The notes beneath the pieces were generated by a model. That model made no database searches. It was not told the origin of the DNA and saw only the letters and a list, made by a program, of their open reading frames with translations. A stretch of DNA of 64,000 nt, from NCBI RefSeq assembly GCF_003255815.1, contig NC_037670.1:54675178-54739177 (forward strand), written 5' to 3'. This document shows positions 34,426 through 44,164 of this stretch, piece by piece. The translations under genes were made by a program, and so were the position numbers. Each line of letters starts with the position of its first letter. The stretch's first letter is position 1. This stretch comes from Theropithecus gelada. Its lineage: Eukaryota; Chordata; Mammalia; Primates; Cercopithecidae.

Positions 34426-34580
34426 TTGTTTCTTCTTCTTCTTCTTCTTCTTCTTCTTCTTCTTCTTCTTCTTCTTCTTCTTCTTCTTCTTCTTCTTCTT
34501 CTTCCTCTTATTCTTATTCTTCTTCTTTTCTTCTTCTTTTCTTCTTCTTCTGCTGCTTCTTCTGCTTCTTCTTCTTCTTC
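34426..34580 (+). repeat. (CTT)n microsatellite, about 150 bp
   Basis: A near-pure TTC/CTT tract with a few interruptions (cctcttattcttattc, tgctgcttc). It directly abuts the poly(T) side of an antisense Alu and probably grew from it. The poly-Leu open frame across it is meaningless. Confidence 0.95.
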
Positions 34581-34889
34581 ATTTATTTATTTATTTATTT
34601 ATTTTGAGACACAGTTTCACTCTTGTTGCCCAGGCTGGAGTGCAATGGTGCAATCTTGGCTCACCACAACTTTCACTTCCCAAGTTCAAGTGATCCTCCT
34701 GCCTCAGTCTCCCCAGTAGCTGAGATTACAGGCATGCGCCACCATGCCCTGCTAATTTTGTATTTTTAGTAGAGACGGGATTTCTCCATGTTGGTCAGGC
34801 TGGTCTCAAACTCCTGACCTCAGGTTATCCACCCACTTTGGTCTCCCAAAGTGCTGGGATTACATTCGTGACCCACTGCGGCCGGCCAG
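34581..34889 (-). repeat. Alu SINE, antisense
   Basis: The order is an atttattt-rich tail, then gagacacagtttcactcttgttgcc, and an end at gcggccggcc. The copy is full length. Confidence 0.93.
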
Positions 34890-34955
34890 CACTGTTCTAA
34901 ATCAATAAAAATGATCTCAGTTTAAATTTTCCATTTGATTAAGAACTTAATTTTA

Positions 34956-35216
34956 AAATTTTATTTTTTGAGGCACCATCCTGCTTTGTCACCGAGGTAA
35001 GTGCAGTGTCAGGATCACAGCTCATTGCAGCCTCAGCATCCTAGGCTCAAGTGATCCTTAAATGTCATAATTAATTAATTAATTTTTTTTTGGTAGAGAT
35101 GAGGTCTCACTATATTGCTCAGGCTGGTCTTAAACTTCTGGGCTCAAGTAATTCTTCTGCACTGGCCTCCCACAGTGCAGGAATTACAGGCATGAGCTGG
35201 TGCATCCGGTACGTTA
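34956..35216 (-). repeat. Old Alu (AluJ-like), antisense, partial
   Basis: Diverged Alu motifs are present: 'gtcaccgaggtaagtgcagtg', 'ctcaagtgatcctt', 'ggtagagatgaggtctcactatattgctcaggctgg'. It includes a taattaattaatt interruption. Confidence 0.75.
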
Positions 35217-35286
35217 AAAATTTTTAATGAGATTTCTATTTGGCTACATATGACTTGAATTCATTTTCATTAATAATTTTCATTGT

Positions 35287-35470
35287 TATACAAAAAACTA
35301 GCCGGGCGAGGTGGCGGGCTCCTGTAGTCCCAGCTACTCGGGAGGCTGAGGCAGGAGAATGGCGTAAAAACCCAGGAGGCGGAGCTTGCAGTGAGCTGAG
35401 ATCCGGCCACTGCACTCCAGCCTGGGCGACAGAGCGAGACTCCGTCTCAAAAAAAAAAAAAAAAATTAAT
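35287..35470 (+). repeat. Young 5'-truncated AluY of Old World monkey type
   Basis: It begins within the first monomer (aaactagccgggcgaggtggcggg) and ends in a pure A tail. It is flanked by a direct repeat of taataattttcattgt (about 35271-35286 and 35479-35494). It carries 'ggcgtaaaaaccc' and 'gagatccggccactgc', variants I associate with cercopithecid AluY subfamilies. Confidence 0.88.
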
Positions 35471-35499
35471 AATAATAATAATAATTTTCATTGTGATTT

Positions 35500-36095
35500 A
35501 CAATGCTCAGAAAATACTACCTCCTGGGTTTCTGCTTTCGTAAATTCAACGACATATATTAGGCCTGAAACCTTTCCATTTAAAATAATTGTCTGGTGTT
35601 TGAAAAGAATGGGTATTTTTATTTACTGGCCAAAATTGCTGCCCATTTATTTATATGCCTAATTAGTCAAACTTTCTAATAAAGTTATTTAACATTATTT
35701 ATATTCATACCATTATTGCATAGCAAAAGATTTAATTTCCTTAATTACATTAATGGCCTTAATGTAACCTAGTATAAGTAAAAATGTGACAGAGGCTGGG
35801 GAGGAAGTGGTTGAAGAAAGAAAAAATGTTGATGGACGTGGACCAAGTTTCACTTAGGAGAAATAAGATTCAATGATTAATTGCACAGAATATTGACTAT
35901 AATAAATAATAATGCAGTGTATATTTCAAAATTGGTATAAAAAGATTTTAAATGTTTTTGTCACAAAAGTATAATAAGTATGTGAGGTAATGAATTTGTT
36001 ATTTAGCTTGATTTAAACATTTTGCAGCATAAACATAAAAATATGACAGTGGACCCAACAAATACATACTTAGGATGTTATAATTATATAATTAT
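35500..36095. other. AT-rich sequence, nothing recognised
   Basis: No gene or repeat could be named. Confidence 0.4.
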
Positions 36096-36379
36096 ATTGA
36101 GACAGAGTGTTGCTCTGTCACCAGGCTGGAGTGCAGTGGCATGATCTCCGCTCACTGCAACCTCCGCCTCCCGGGTTCAAGCAATTCCCCTGCCTCAGCT
36201 TCCTGAGTAGCTGGAATTACAGTTGCGTGCCACCAGGCCTGGCTAATTTTTGTATTTTTAGTAGAGATGGGGTTTCACCAAGTTGGTCAGGCTAGTCTCA
36301 AACTCCTGACCTAGTGATCCGCCCACCTTGGCCTCCCAAAGTGCTGGGATTACAGGTATGAGCCACTGCGCCCAGCCAA
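36096..36379 (-). repeat. Alu SINE, antisense
   Basis: It runs from gagacagagtgttgctctgtcacc to gagccactgcgcccagcc. It has AluS-like divergence and a poorly kept tail. Confidence 0.92.
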
Positions 36380-36411
36380 TAATCACTATTTTTATAAAGA
36401 AAATACAGTTT

Positions 36412-36713
36412 TTTTTTTTTTTTTTTTGAGACGGAGTCTCTCTTTGTCACCCAGGCTGGAGTGCAGTGGCCGGATCTCAGCTCACTGCAAGCTCCACCTC
36501 CCGGGTTTACGCCATTCTCCTGCCTCAGCCTCCCGAGTAGCTGGGACTACAGGCGCCCGCCACCTCGCCCGGCTAGTTTTTTGTATTTTTTTTTAGTAGA
36601 GAGGGGGTTTCACCGTGTTAGCCAGGATGGTCTCGATCTCCTGACCTCGTGATCCGCCCGTCTCGGCCTCCCAAAGTGCTGGGATTACAGGCTTGAGCCA
36701 CCGCGCCTGGCAA
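36412..36713 (-). repeat. Young AluY, antisense, Old World monkey type, with TSD
   Basis: Full length, with 'gcagtggccggatctcagctcac' and 'ggtttacgccattctcc', the reverse complements of the same variants seen in the copy at 40058. It is flanked by aagaaaatacagttt on both sides (36398-36412 and 36712-36726). Confidence 0.93.
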
Positions 36714-36729
36714 GAAAATACAGTTTTTT

Positions 36730-37314
36730 AAAGAGAGAAGAGATTATAGAAGTCAGAGACAAGTACAATTTATTGTGATTGGAACTAAATGCTATCAGAA
36801 GATTTACTATGTATGTGAAATTCTTTGACAAACTTTATGAACTTCAACTGGTCACAGGAAATCTCATTGTGCTCCTCTTTCTTTTTAAAGACAAAGTCAA
36901 CATTACTACATTGCAATAATTTTTCTTAGGGTAAAACTTGGGATTCACAATTATCTCAGGGTTAATGGTGAATGTATTTTAAAAATTCTCTGATAGTCCT
37001 GACTGATCTTAGTAGGTCTAGTTCGGTTCTCATTAAATTGGATCACCTCATAGTCCCTTAATAAGCCAACTTTAAGAGAAATATACTTTCCGTTTTTTGA
37101 GAATTGTTTGAGTCATTGCCTGATGCAAGTAACAGACATAGACATGAACAGGTTACAAAAGATAAATAATGTCCCTAATGTACCAAAAAAACTTTTTAAA
37201 ACTGAGTCTCTTAGGACTCATCCCATGCAAATGAGTCCAAAAACACAATAATAACGAATAAAATACAATTTTCTGCAATGGAAGATATCTGAGGATCACT
37301 GAAAACAACAAAGT
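36730..37314. other. AT-rich sequence, nothing recognised
   Basis: No gene, RNA or repeat signature was found. Confidence 0.4.
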
Positions 37315-37566
37315 TGGCCAGCCACTGTGGCTCATGCCTGTAAACCCAGCACTTTGGGAGGCCGAGGCGGGTGGTTCACAAGGTCAGGAGTTCAAAACCA
37401 GCCTGGCCAACATGGTGAAACCCCATCTCTACTAAAAATACAAAAATTAGCCAGGTGTGGTGGTGTGTGCCTGTAATCCCGGCTACTTGGGAAGCTGAGA
37501 CAGAAGAATCACTTGAACCCAGGAGGTGGAGGTGGCAGTGAACTGAGATCGCACCACTGCACTAGA
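37315..37566 (+). repeat. Alu SINE lacking its 3' end
   Basis: Good Alu sequence stops at 'gcaccactgcacta', where a full copy would go on to the tail. L1-type sequence follows, so a deletion or rearrangement joined the two. Confidence 0.88.
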
Positions 37567-37609
37567 AATAAAAAAGAAGATATAAAAAATGAAAGAGAAA
37601 GAAGAAAGT

Positions 37610-37960
37610 GGATTACTCACAATAGCCAAGATATGGAATCGACCTAAATGGTCATCAACAGTTGAATGAATAAAGAAAATGTGGTCTATTTACACAATGG
37701 AATGCTATTCAGCCCTTAAAAAGAAGAAAGCCTTGTTATTTGCAAAAAGCTTAATGAACCTAAAGGACATTATGCTAAGTAAAATAAGCCAGCATTGGAA
37801 AAAATTTTTAAAAAGATCTCATTTCTATGCAGAGTGTAAAAGAAAAATCAAACTCATAGAAGCAGAGAGTAGAATAATGATTGCCTGCAACTGTGGGTGG
37901 AAAAGATGTTGGCCAAACATAATGGGTCTTTCCTACATCTATTACCTTAACAGATGTTAT
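37610..37960 (+). mobile_element. Old L1 3' fragment
   Basis: The string 'acaatagccaagatatggaatcgacctaaatggtcatcaacag...ggtctatttacacaatggaatgctattcagccc' is typical of the end of L1 ORF2. It continues to 'catagaagcagagagtagaataatgattgcc'. Stops are abundant. Confidence 0.85.
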
Positions 37961-37989
37961 TTTCCTTGTAGTTTTGATTCACTAGGGAA

Positions 37990-39745
37990 TTGAAACATAT
38001 CCTGAAGAATCAAAACTGAAGGAATAATGTATTTGTTAAAGCAATGCAGGTTGTATACTGACATTTCAGAGGCTTAGCAAAATAATATATTTTCTTCTCA
38101 CATTATCCCTTATGGTTTTTTCCTTGATAAAAAGACTTCCTCATGATATTTTAGTAATCATTTCTTCTTTCATCTTCTATCTGCATCCTCCTCTTTCTTC
38201 TGTGAATAAATTAACAAAGAGATGCAGAAAAGACACATTTGCTTTTTACCCACACATCGCTTCCACTCACTAGTAGTCAATGTAAGTAGAGCTGAGAACA
38301 GCAGTTTTCTGGCAGGACACTTCTCAGCAATAAACAAAACCCTGAAAGAAAAGTGTAGATTTTTCATGAAAAGCTAATGTATTTTAAGCAAAATAAGCAC
38401 ATGCATCAATAATAAAATGCTTGTGGCAAAATATAGGTCCGTTTTATTGATTTCTATGGAGCTCAGGTAATATTTGACCAAAAGCTAGGCAATATACAGC
38501 AGAAAAAGGAATATTTTTTGAAATAAGAATATTGTGAAGTTATTCTGTCAAAAGAAGTAAAAATATTATGACCTCATACTAACAGTCTCATCTATAGTTC
38601 TACAACATCAAATGCTTTTTATTAAAAATTGTATTTTATACAGGTATCCAATTTGTATCACCCTCCTTCGCTATTTCAATGCCTTCTCCACTTTATATCA
38701 GTGGGAAACAGGCCACCTGGTCCCTGGAAAGCATGTGGTGCTATTGCTACTTTAACGATGATGAAAAAATGCACTTGTTTGGGTGGTACTGATGTGCCCA
38801 AAGGACTGTTTTCTTTATTCTTCTCTAAATTTACTGATAAAATAAAATTCTTAACTAAGAAGACTTTATCTCATTCATGTATATATTATGAAATTTTGTT
38901 GACACTTAAGTGTCTCTGACTTACCAGGAATATTGAAATTTTCCATAAATTCAATTGAGCACTGTAAATAAACAATTGTTTACTAATAGCCTTTGGGAGG
39001 CAGAGTAAGATTTGTAGAATTTCTTTATAATGTGTTCCTAGTAATCCCTCTGAACACAGCATTCTCAATTTTTAATATTCACCCTGAGTCACTCAGGGGA
39101 AATTGGTATCTCTGTAAACAGGCAGAAGAAGGTGCTAGGTGGAGGTGCATCACATTGCACAGAAATGATGCCCACACGCACCTATAAGGGCCTTAATTTA
39201 ATGGACTGTTAGTTACATGGCTACATACTTACTGAATCTAGTCATACTATCTTTTGTCAGCTAATGGCATTTGTTACCTATTAATTCAATACAATTATTT
39301 GCTTGGCTGAAAAATAAATCCTTTGTTAATTTATTGTAAATTGAGAGATTAGATTTGCAATCTTCAATCTTTTAATGTTAAAGCAAATCAGAGAAGAGCA
39401 ATGTATGTATATAGTATCCATTTCCTACCTATGAAATTTATCTTTGTATTGCCTTGAAAACCCTAGGTAGCCACCTAAAGAATGCCCTCTTCAAATCCTT
39501 TAGCCAGGAATTTAGACTCCAAAAATAAAAAACTTAATGATAGACCAAAGTCTAAATCTTCTCTTTGCTTCTTGTCAGGAATCTGGCCATTTCAAAAAGC
39601 ATGTCAATTATGCCAAGCCATTGAAAAGATGTGGTTTTGACTAGTTTTATCCCATTTCATTTTTTTTCTAATTGTTACTTTTATCATGTTAATCTAAGAG
39701 CAAATATCTACATAAGCGTTCTTGCATTCAAGCAATATTTATATT
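37990..39745. other. AT-rich intergenic sequence, nothing recognised
   Basis: There are no repeat landmarks or coding signature. A 96-codon open frame at 38629-38919 matches no domain I know. Confidence 0.4.
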
Positions 39746-39746
39746 A

Positions 39747-40040
39747 TGACTAGGTGTGACGGCTCATGCCTATAATCTCAGCACTTTTGGAGGCCGAGGT
39801 GGGCAGATCACTTGAGGTCAGAAGTTCAATACTAGCCTGGCAAACATGGTGAAACCTCATCTCTACTAAAAATACAAAAGTTAACCAGGTGTGGTGGTGT
39901 GTGCCTGTAGTTTCAGCTGCTTTGCAGGCTGAGGCAGGACAATAAGCTGAACTTGGGAAATGGAGGTTGCAATGACCTGAGATCCTGCCACTGCACTTCA
40001 GCTGGAGTAATGAAGTGAGACTCTGTCTCCAAAAAAAAGA
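39747..40040 (+). repeat. Diverged Alu SINE
   Basis: A full dimer with many changes (gactaggtgtgacggctcatgcctataatctcag). Its A-rich tail and following GT tract became the target of the next, younger Alu. Confidence 0.88.
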
Positions 40041-40057
40041 AAAGAAGTGTGTGTGTT

Positions 40058-40370
40058 GGCCGGGCGCGGTGGCTCAAGCCTGTAATCCCAGCACTTTGGG
40101 AGGCCGAGACGGGCGGATCACGAGGTCAGGAGATCGAGACCATCCTGGCTAACCCGGTGAAACCCCGTCTCTACTAAAAAATACAAAAAAAAAACTAGCC
40201 GGGCGAGGTGGCGGGCGCCTGTAGTCCCAGCTACCGGGGAGGCTGAGGCAGGAGAATGGCGTAAACCCGGGAGGCGGAGCTTGCAGTGAGCTGAGATCCG
40301 GCCACTGCACTCCAGCCTGGGCGACAGAGCGAGACTCCGTCTCAAAAAAAAAAAAAAAAAAAAAAAAAAA
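40058..40370 (+). repeat. Young full-length AluY, Old World monkey type, with TSD
   Basis: It is near-consensus, keeps most CpGs and has a pure ~30-bp A tail. It is flanked by agaagtgtgtgtgt on both sides (40043-40056 and 40371-40384). It carries 'ggctcaagcctgtaatccc', 'gcgaggtggcgggcgcc', 'ggcgtaaacccgg' and 'gagatccggccactgc'. This is the strongest evidence for the organism group. Confidence 0.95.
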
Positions 40371-40594
40371 AGAAGTGTGTGTGTGTGTGTGTGTGTGTTT
40401 AAAGTTCAATATTGTATTACAGTATAGTAGAATCCTCTAAAAATATTAACTTCTTTCTGGCTTATTCTTTGTGTACCATTTTATACATTCACAAAAACAT
40501 TAAACAATGAAAATGTACCCAATTATTCAATTTTTGTTAATTTTTATTAAAAGTGAGAGTTAAAAATAATTATTTCTTTTCTGGTTAAAGAAGT

Positions 40595-40706
40595 TTTTGT
40601 TTTGTTTTGTTTTTTTGAGACAGAGCCTCACTCTGTCACCCAGGCTGGAGTGCAGTGGCTCGATCTTGGCTCACTGCAACCTCCACCTCCCAGGTTCAAG
40701 CGATTA
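40595..40706 (-). repeat. Alu fragment, antisense
   Basis: Only the 3' right-arm part is present (tttgagacagagcctcactctgtcacc to ggttcaagcgatt). It is then cut off. Confidence 0.88.
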
Positions 40707-40979
40707 AAGATGGTTTTTATTGTTATACTCAGGACTGTTATCTCTGGAGACACATTTGCCTGTGTTTTAATATTGGCTCTGCTTCTTTCTCTGCAAACTG
40801 AGGATAATAACAACACCTATGTTATTCAGTTACTGTGAGAATTAAATTTATTAACACATAATAGTATTATAGTTAATGCTCAGTACAAATTAACAATTAA
40901 TAAGATATGTATATGCTGAATTACACTAGTATGTTAAGATGGAAATGCCCTTTTATAGCACGAGTTTTTTGATCAATAT

Positions 40980-41137
40980 ATTTAATTTTTAAAAATAAAT
41001 GTTGTATAGATACACAATGAAATACTATTCAGCCTTAAAAGGTGGTAAATTTCATCATTTGAAACAATATAGATAAATTTAGAAGACATCATACTAGATG
41101 GAATAATCCTGACACAGAAAGACAAATACTACATGAT

Positions 41138-41192
<55 letters not shown>
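40980..41192 (+). mobile_element. Old L1 fragment, left of the SEPHS1 insertion
   Basis: The strings 'tacacaatgaaatactattcagcctta' and 'gacacagaaagacaaatactacatgatta' belong to the end of L1. An AT/CA microsatellite (about 41140-41192) grew in it. The element resumes at 43353. Confidence 0.82.
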
Positions 41193-41196
<4 letters not shown>

Positions 41197-43352
41197 TAAA
41201 GTTTAACTCGGGGTGCAAAGCAAGCCGCTAGATCCATAAAGAACCCAGCCAACCTGCAAAGGGAGGGGAGGGGATGAGCTGTGAGGAGAGCGGGGCCCAA
41301 GAACCATGTCTACCTGGGAGTCCTTTAACCTGGAAAGTTACAAATTGGACAAAAGCTTCCGGCTAACCAGATTCACTGAACTTAAGGCTGCAAAGTGCCC
41401 CAAGATATCCTGCAAAAATTGCTGGAATCTTTACAGGCGAACCACTTCCAAGAAGATGAGCAATTTTTGGGAGCCGTTATGCCAAGGCTTGGCATTGGAA
41501 TGGATACTTGTGTCATTCCTTTGAGACACAGTGGGCTTTCCTTGGTTCAAATCACAGATTACATTTACCTGATCGTAGACGACTCCTATATGATGGGCAG
41601 GATAGCATGTGCCAATGTCCTCAGTGACCTCTATGCAATGGGGGTCACGGAATGTGGCAATATGCTGATGCTCCTTAGAGTCAATAATAAAATGATCGAC
41701 AGGGAAAGAGATAAAGTGATGCTTCTGATTATCCAAGGTTTTAAAGATGCAGCTGAATAAACAGGAACATCTGTAACAGGCAGCCAAACAGTACTAAACC
41801 CCTGGATTGTCCTGGGAGGAGTCGCTACCACTGTCTGCCAGCCCAGTGAATTTATCATGCCAGACAATGCAGTGCCAGGGGACGTGCTGGTGTTGACAAA
41901 ACCCCTGGGGACACAGGTGGCAGTGACTGTGCACCAGTGGCTGGATATTCCTGAGAAATGGAATAAGATTAAACTAGTGGTCACCCAAGAAGATGTAGAG
42001 CTGGCCTACCAGAAGGTGATGATGAACATGGGGAGTCTCAACAGGACAGGTGGCCTTCTGATCTGTTTACCACGTGAGCAAGCAGCTCGGTTCTGTGCAG
42101 AGATAAAGTCCTCCAGATGTGGTGAAGGCCACCAAGCATGATTATTGGGATTGTAGAGAAGGGCAACCACACAGCCAGAATCATAGACAAACCCTGGATC
42201 ATCAAGATCGCACCACAAGTGGCCACTCAAAATGTGAATCCCACACCTGGGGCCACCTCTTAATCTAGACAGAAATAGCTGTTTGGTTTTGTTTTTAAAT
42301 AGATCTATTTCCGTTATCGTCACTTCAATTAAAGACTATAAGCAACAAAAATCTCATTATATCTACACATCGGGTGACCTTAGGTCGGTTTGTAAGTGGA
42401 TACAATTAATAAAATAAAATCCATTGCCTTTTTTTCTTGTTACATTAACTGAAGATGCACCTAATCTTGAGGCAGCATCTGAGTTAAGAATTATATTGTT
42501 ATCTAATACTGATGATTCATTTTGAATCTTTCAACACTTATCTCTTGCCACATAGGCTCTTTTTAAAGGTGCTTTCACATAGCACAGACATAACCAGTAG
42601 TCGTGTCAAATAGCAGTCGGTGTCTTCATTTTATGTATATTTATCATATAAGTTTGATTTTTTTTAAGCGTCTTGAATGGTTTTCTGGAGAGACAGCATT
42701 GGTCAGTGGCACATGATGGCATCCCAGTCATAAGAAGGTTGCATGATTCCTTTGAATGTTTGATTTGAAAAGCCTAGTCTTGTCTCTCAAGAGCATCTCG
42801 GACCCAGAACATTCTCCAGTAGTGCATTGGTTCAACACGGCAAGTGCTTCGCTCCTTGGAAGACACTTTGAAGACAAAAAAGAAATATTATTTCTTTTTT
42901 TTTATGTAGTCTTCCTGATATTTACAGTAATCCCACTAACTGTTTTCTTTATTGATAGCAAAAAAAGGATACTTTTTGCAATGTTCTATAGTGCTATAAG
43001 GAATTGCCTTCCAAATGGAGGTTCATGTATAATACTCATTTACAATTCAATATATAAATAATTTTTAAATATAATCAATAATAAAGACTGTTCTGTGGAT
43101 GGTAGTGTTTAATACATTTTATATTTTGTATAGTGATTTTAGGCCTTTTGTTTTCTTAAAATCAGCAGCTTTTTAGCCTAATTCTTAGCATTATTTTGTC
43201 CTTTGTGCCAGTATGTTTTTGTGCACGCTTTTTGTGATCTGTGTCAAAAACCTGCATTGCCAACATTGCAGCTCGAACTTAAACTTGTTATTCAAATACA
43301 TATTTATTTTTTTAATTACTCTTGTATAAAAAAAAAGAATAAAGTTTAACTC
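41193..43352 (+). pseudogene. SEPHS1: Processed pseudogene of SEPHS1 (selenophosphate synthetase 1)
   Basis: An intronless copy of the full mRNA: 5' UTR, a coding part from Met at 41306 to a stop at 42261-42263, about 1.07 kb of 3' UTR and a short A tail. It is bounded by a perfect 17-bp target-site duplication, agaataaagtttaactc (41193-41209 and 43336-43352). The parent is a member of the SelD/PurM-like ATP-dependent family. The first frame shifts near 41390, before the position of the family's catalytic Sec/Cys-equivalent residue. A nonsense codon follows at 41758-41760. About 70 codons are missing in frame between 'ATGATGAACATGGGGAGTCTC' (ending about 42040) and 'GGTGGCCTTCTG'. A base loss near 42140 shifts the end. 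The copy is not functional. Confidence 0.94.
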
Positions 43353-43735
43353 AAAAAAGTAGAAAGTGGAATAATCTTTACCAGAGGCTGGGTGTGGTGG
43401 GAAGGAAACAGAGAGGGGTTGATCAAAAAATACAAAGTTTCAAATAGACAGAATAAATAGGTTTTGAGATCTATTGCACAGCAGGGTGACTATAGTAAAC
43501 AATAACGTATATTTTAGAATAACTAAGAGTAAATTTCAAGTATCTCACCACAAAAAATGATAAGTAAGCAAGGTGTTATTTAACTCGACATAATCATTTC
43601 ATACTACATACATATATTCAAATATCTCATTGTACCCCATAATGTACATTATCTGATTGGTCAGTGAAAATACTATTAATATATATATTTTTAAAAGGAT
43701 AGTATTTAAAACATTCAACTACTATTATACCCCCA
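43353..43735 (+). mobile_element. Old L1 3' end, right of the SEPHS1 insertion
   Basis: The strings 'gtagaaagtggaataatctttaccagaggctggg' and 'gagatctattgcacagcagggtgactatagt' are L1 3' UTR sequence. They continue the fragment at 40980-41192. SEPHS1 was therefore copied into an existing L1. Confidence 0.85.
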
Positions 43736-44164
43736 GACTGACTAGAAGAAACACTGGTTACAAAGCACTGATGTGGCCACTTTGTTTTTTGGTTTAACAT
43801 TAATCATGATCTAAAAGAATCAACAAATAAGAGTGAATAAATTTCCTGTACACTCAGTATGTGCTAGGGACTTATTGGGCACATTTATTTGTATTAACTG
43901 CTTTAATTTTACCACAACCCTAAGATTTAGGCAGTAAAGAGCTGAAGAGTCAAGCACAGAGAGATCAAGAAACTGTATTCATGTCATACAGCCCATAAAT
44001 GGCAAAACTGGAAGGCAACAAGGAACCACCTGATACAGAGTTTCCATCTTAACCATTAGGCCCAACACCCTCTCATCCAATGCTACCTTTTATTTTTGAC
44101 CTAACATTTTTAGCTTTGAATTTTCTAAATTAGTAGAAATAAAGAGAAATTTTAAAAACCCTTT
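43736..44164. other. Mostly unique; a possible MIR-like stretch
   Basis: The region 43900-44050 resembles antisense MIR weakly. Nothing else is recognised. Confidence 0.35.

Noticed and set aside
34426..34719. 97-codon open frame with a long poly-Leu stretch
   Set aside because: It is the translation of the (CTT)n microsatellite and the following antisense Alu.
41431..42323. Antisense open frames of 60-118 codons
   Set aside because: They are shadows of the SEPHS1 retrocopy.
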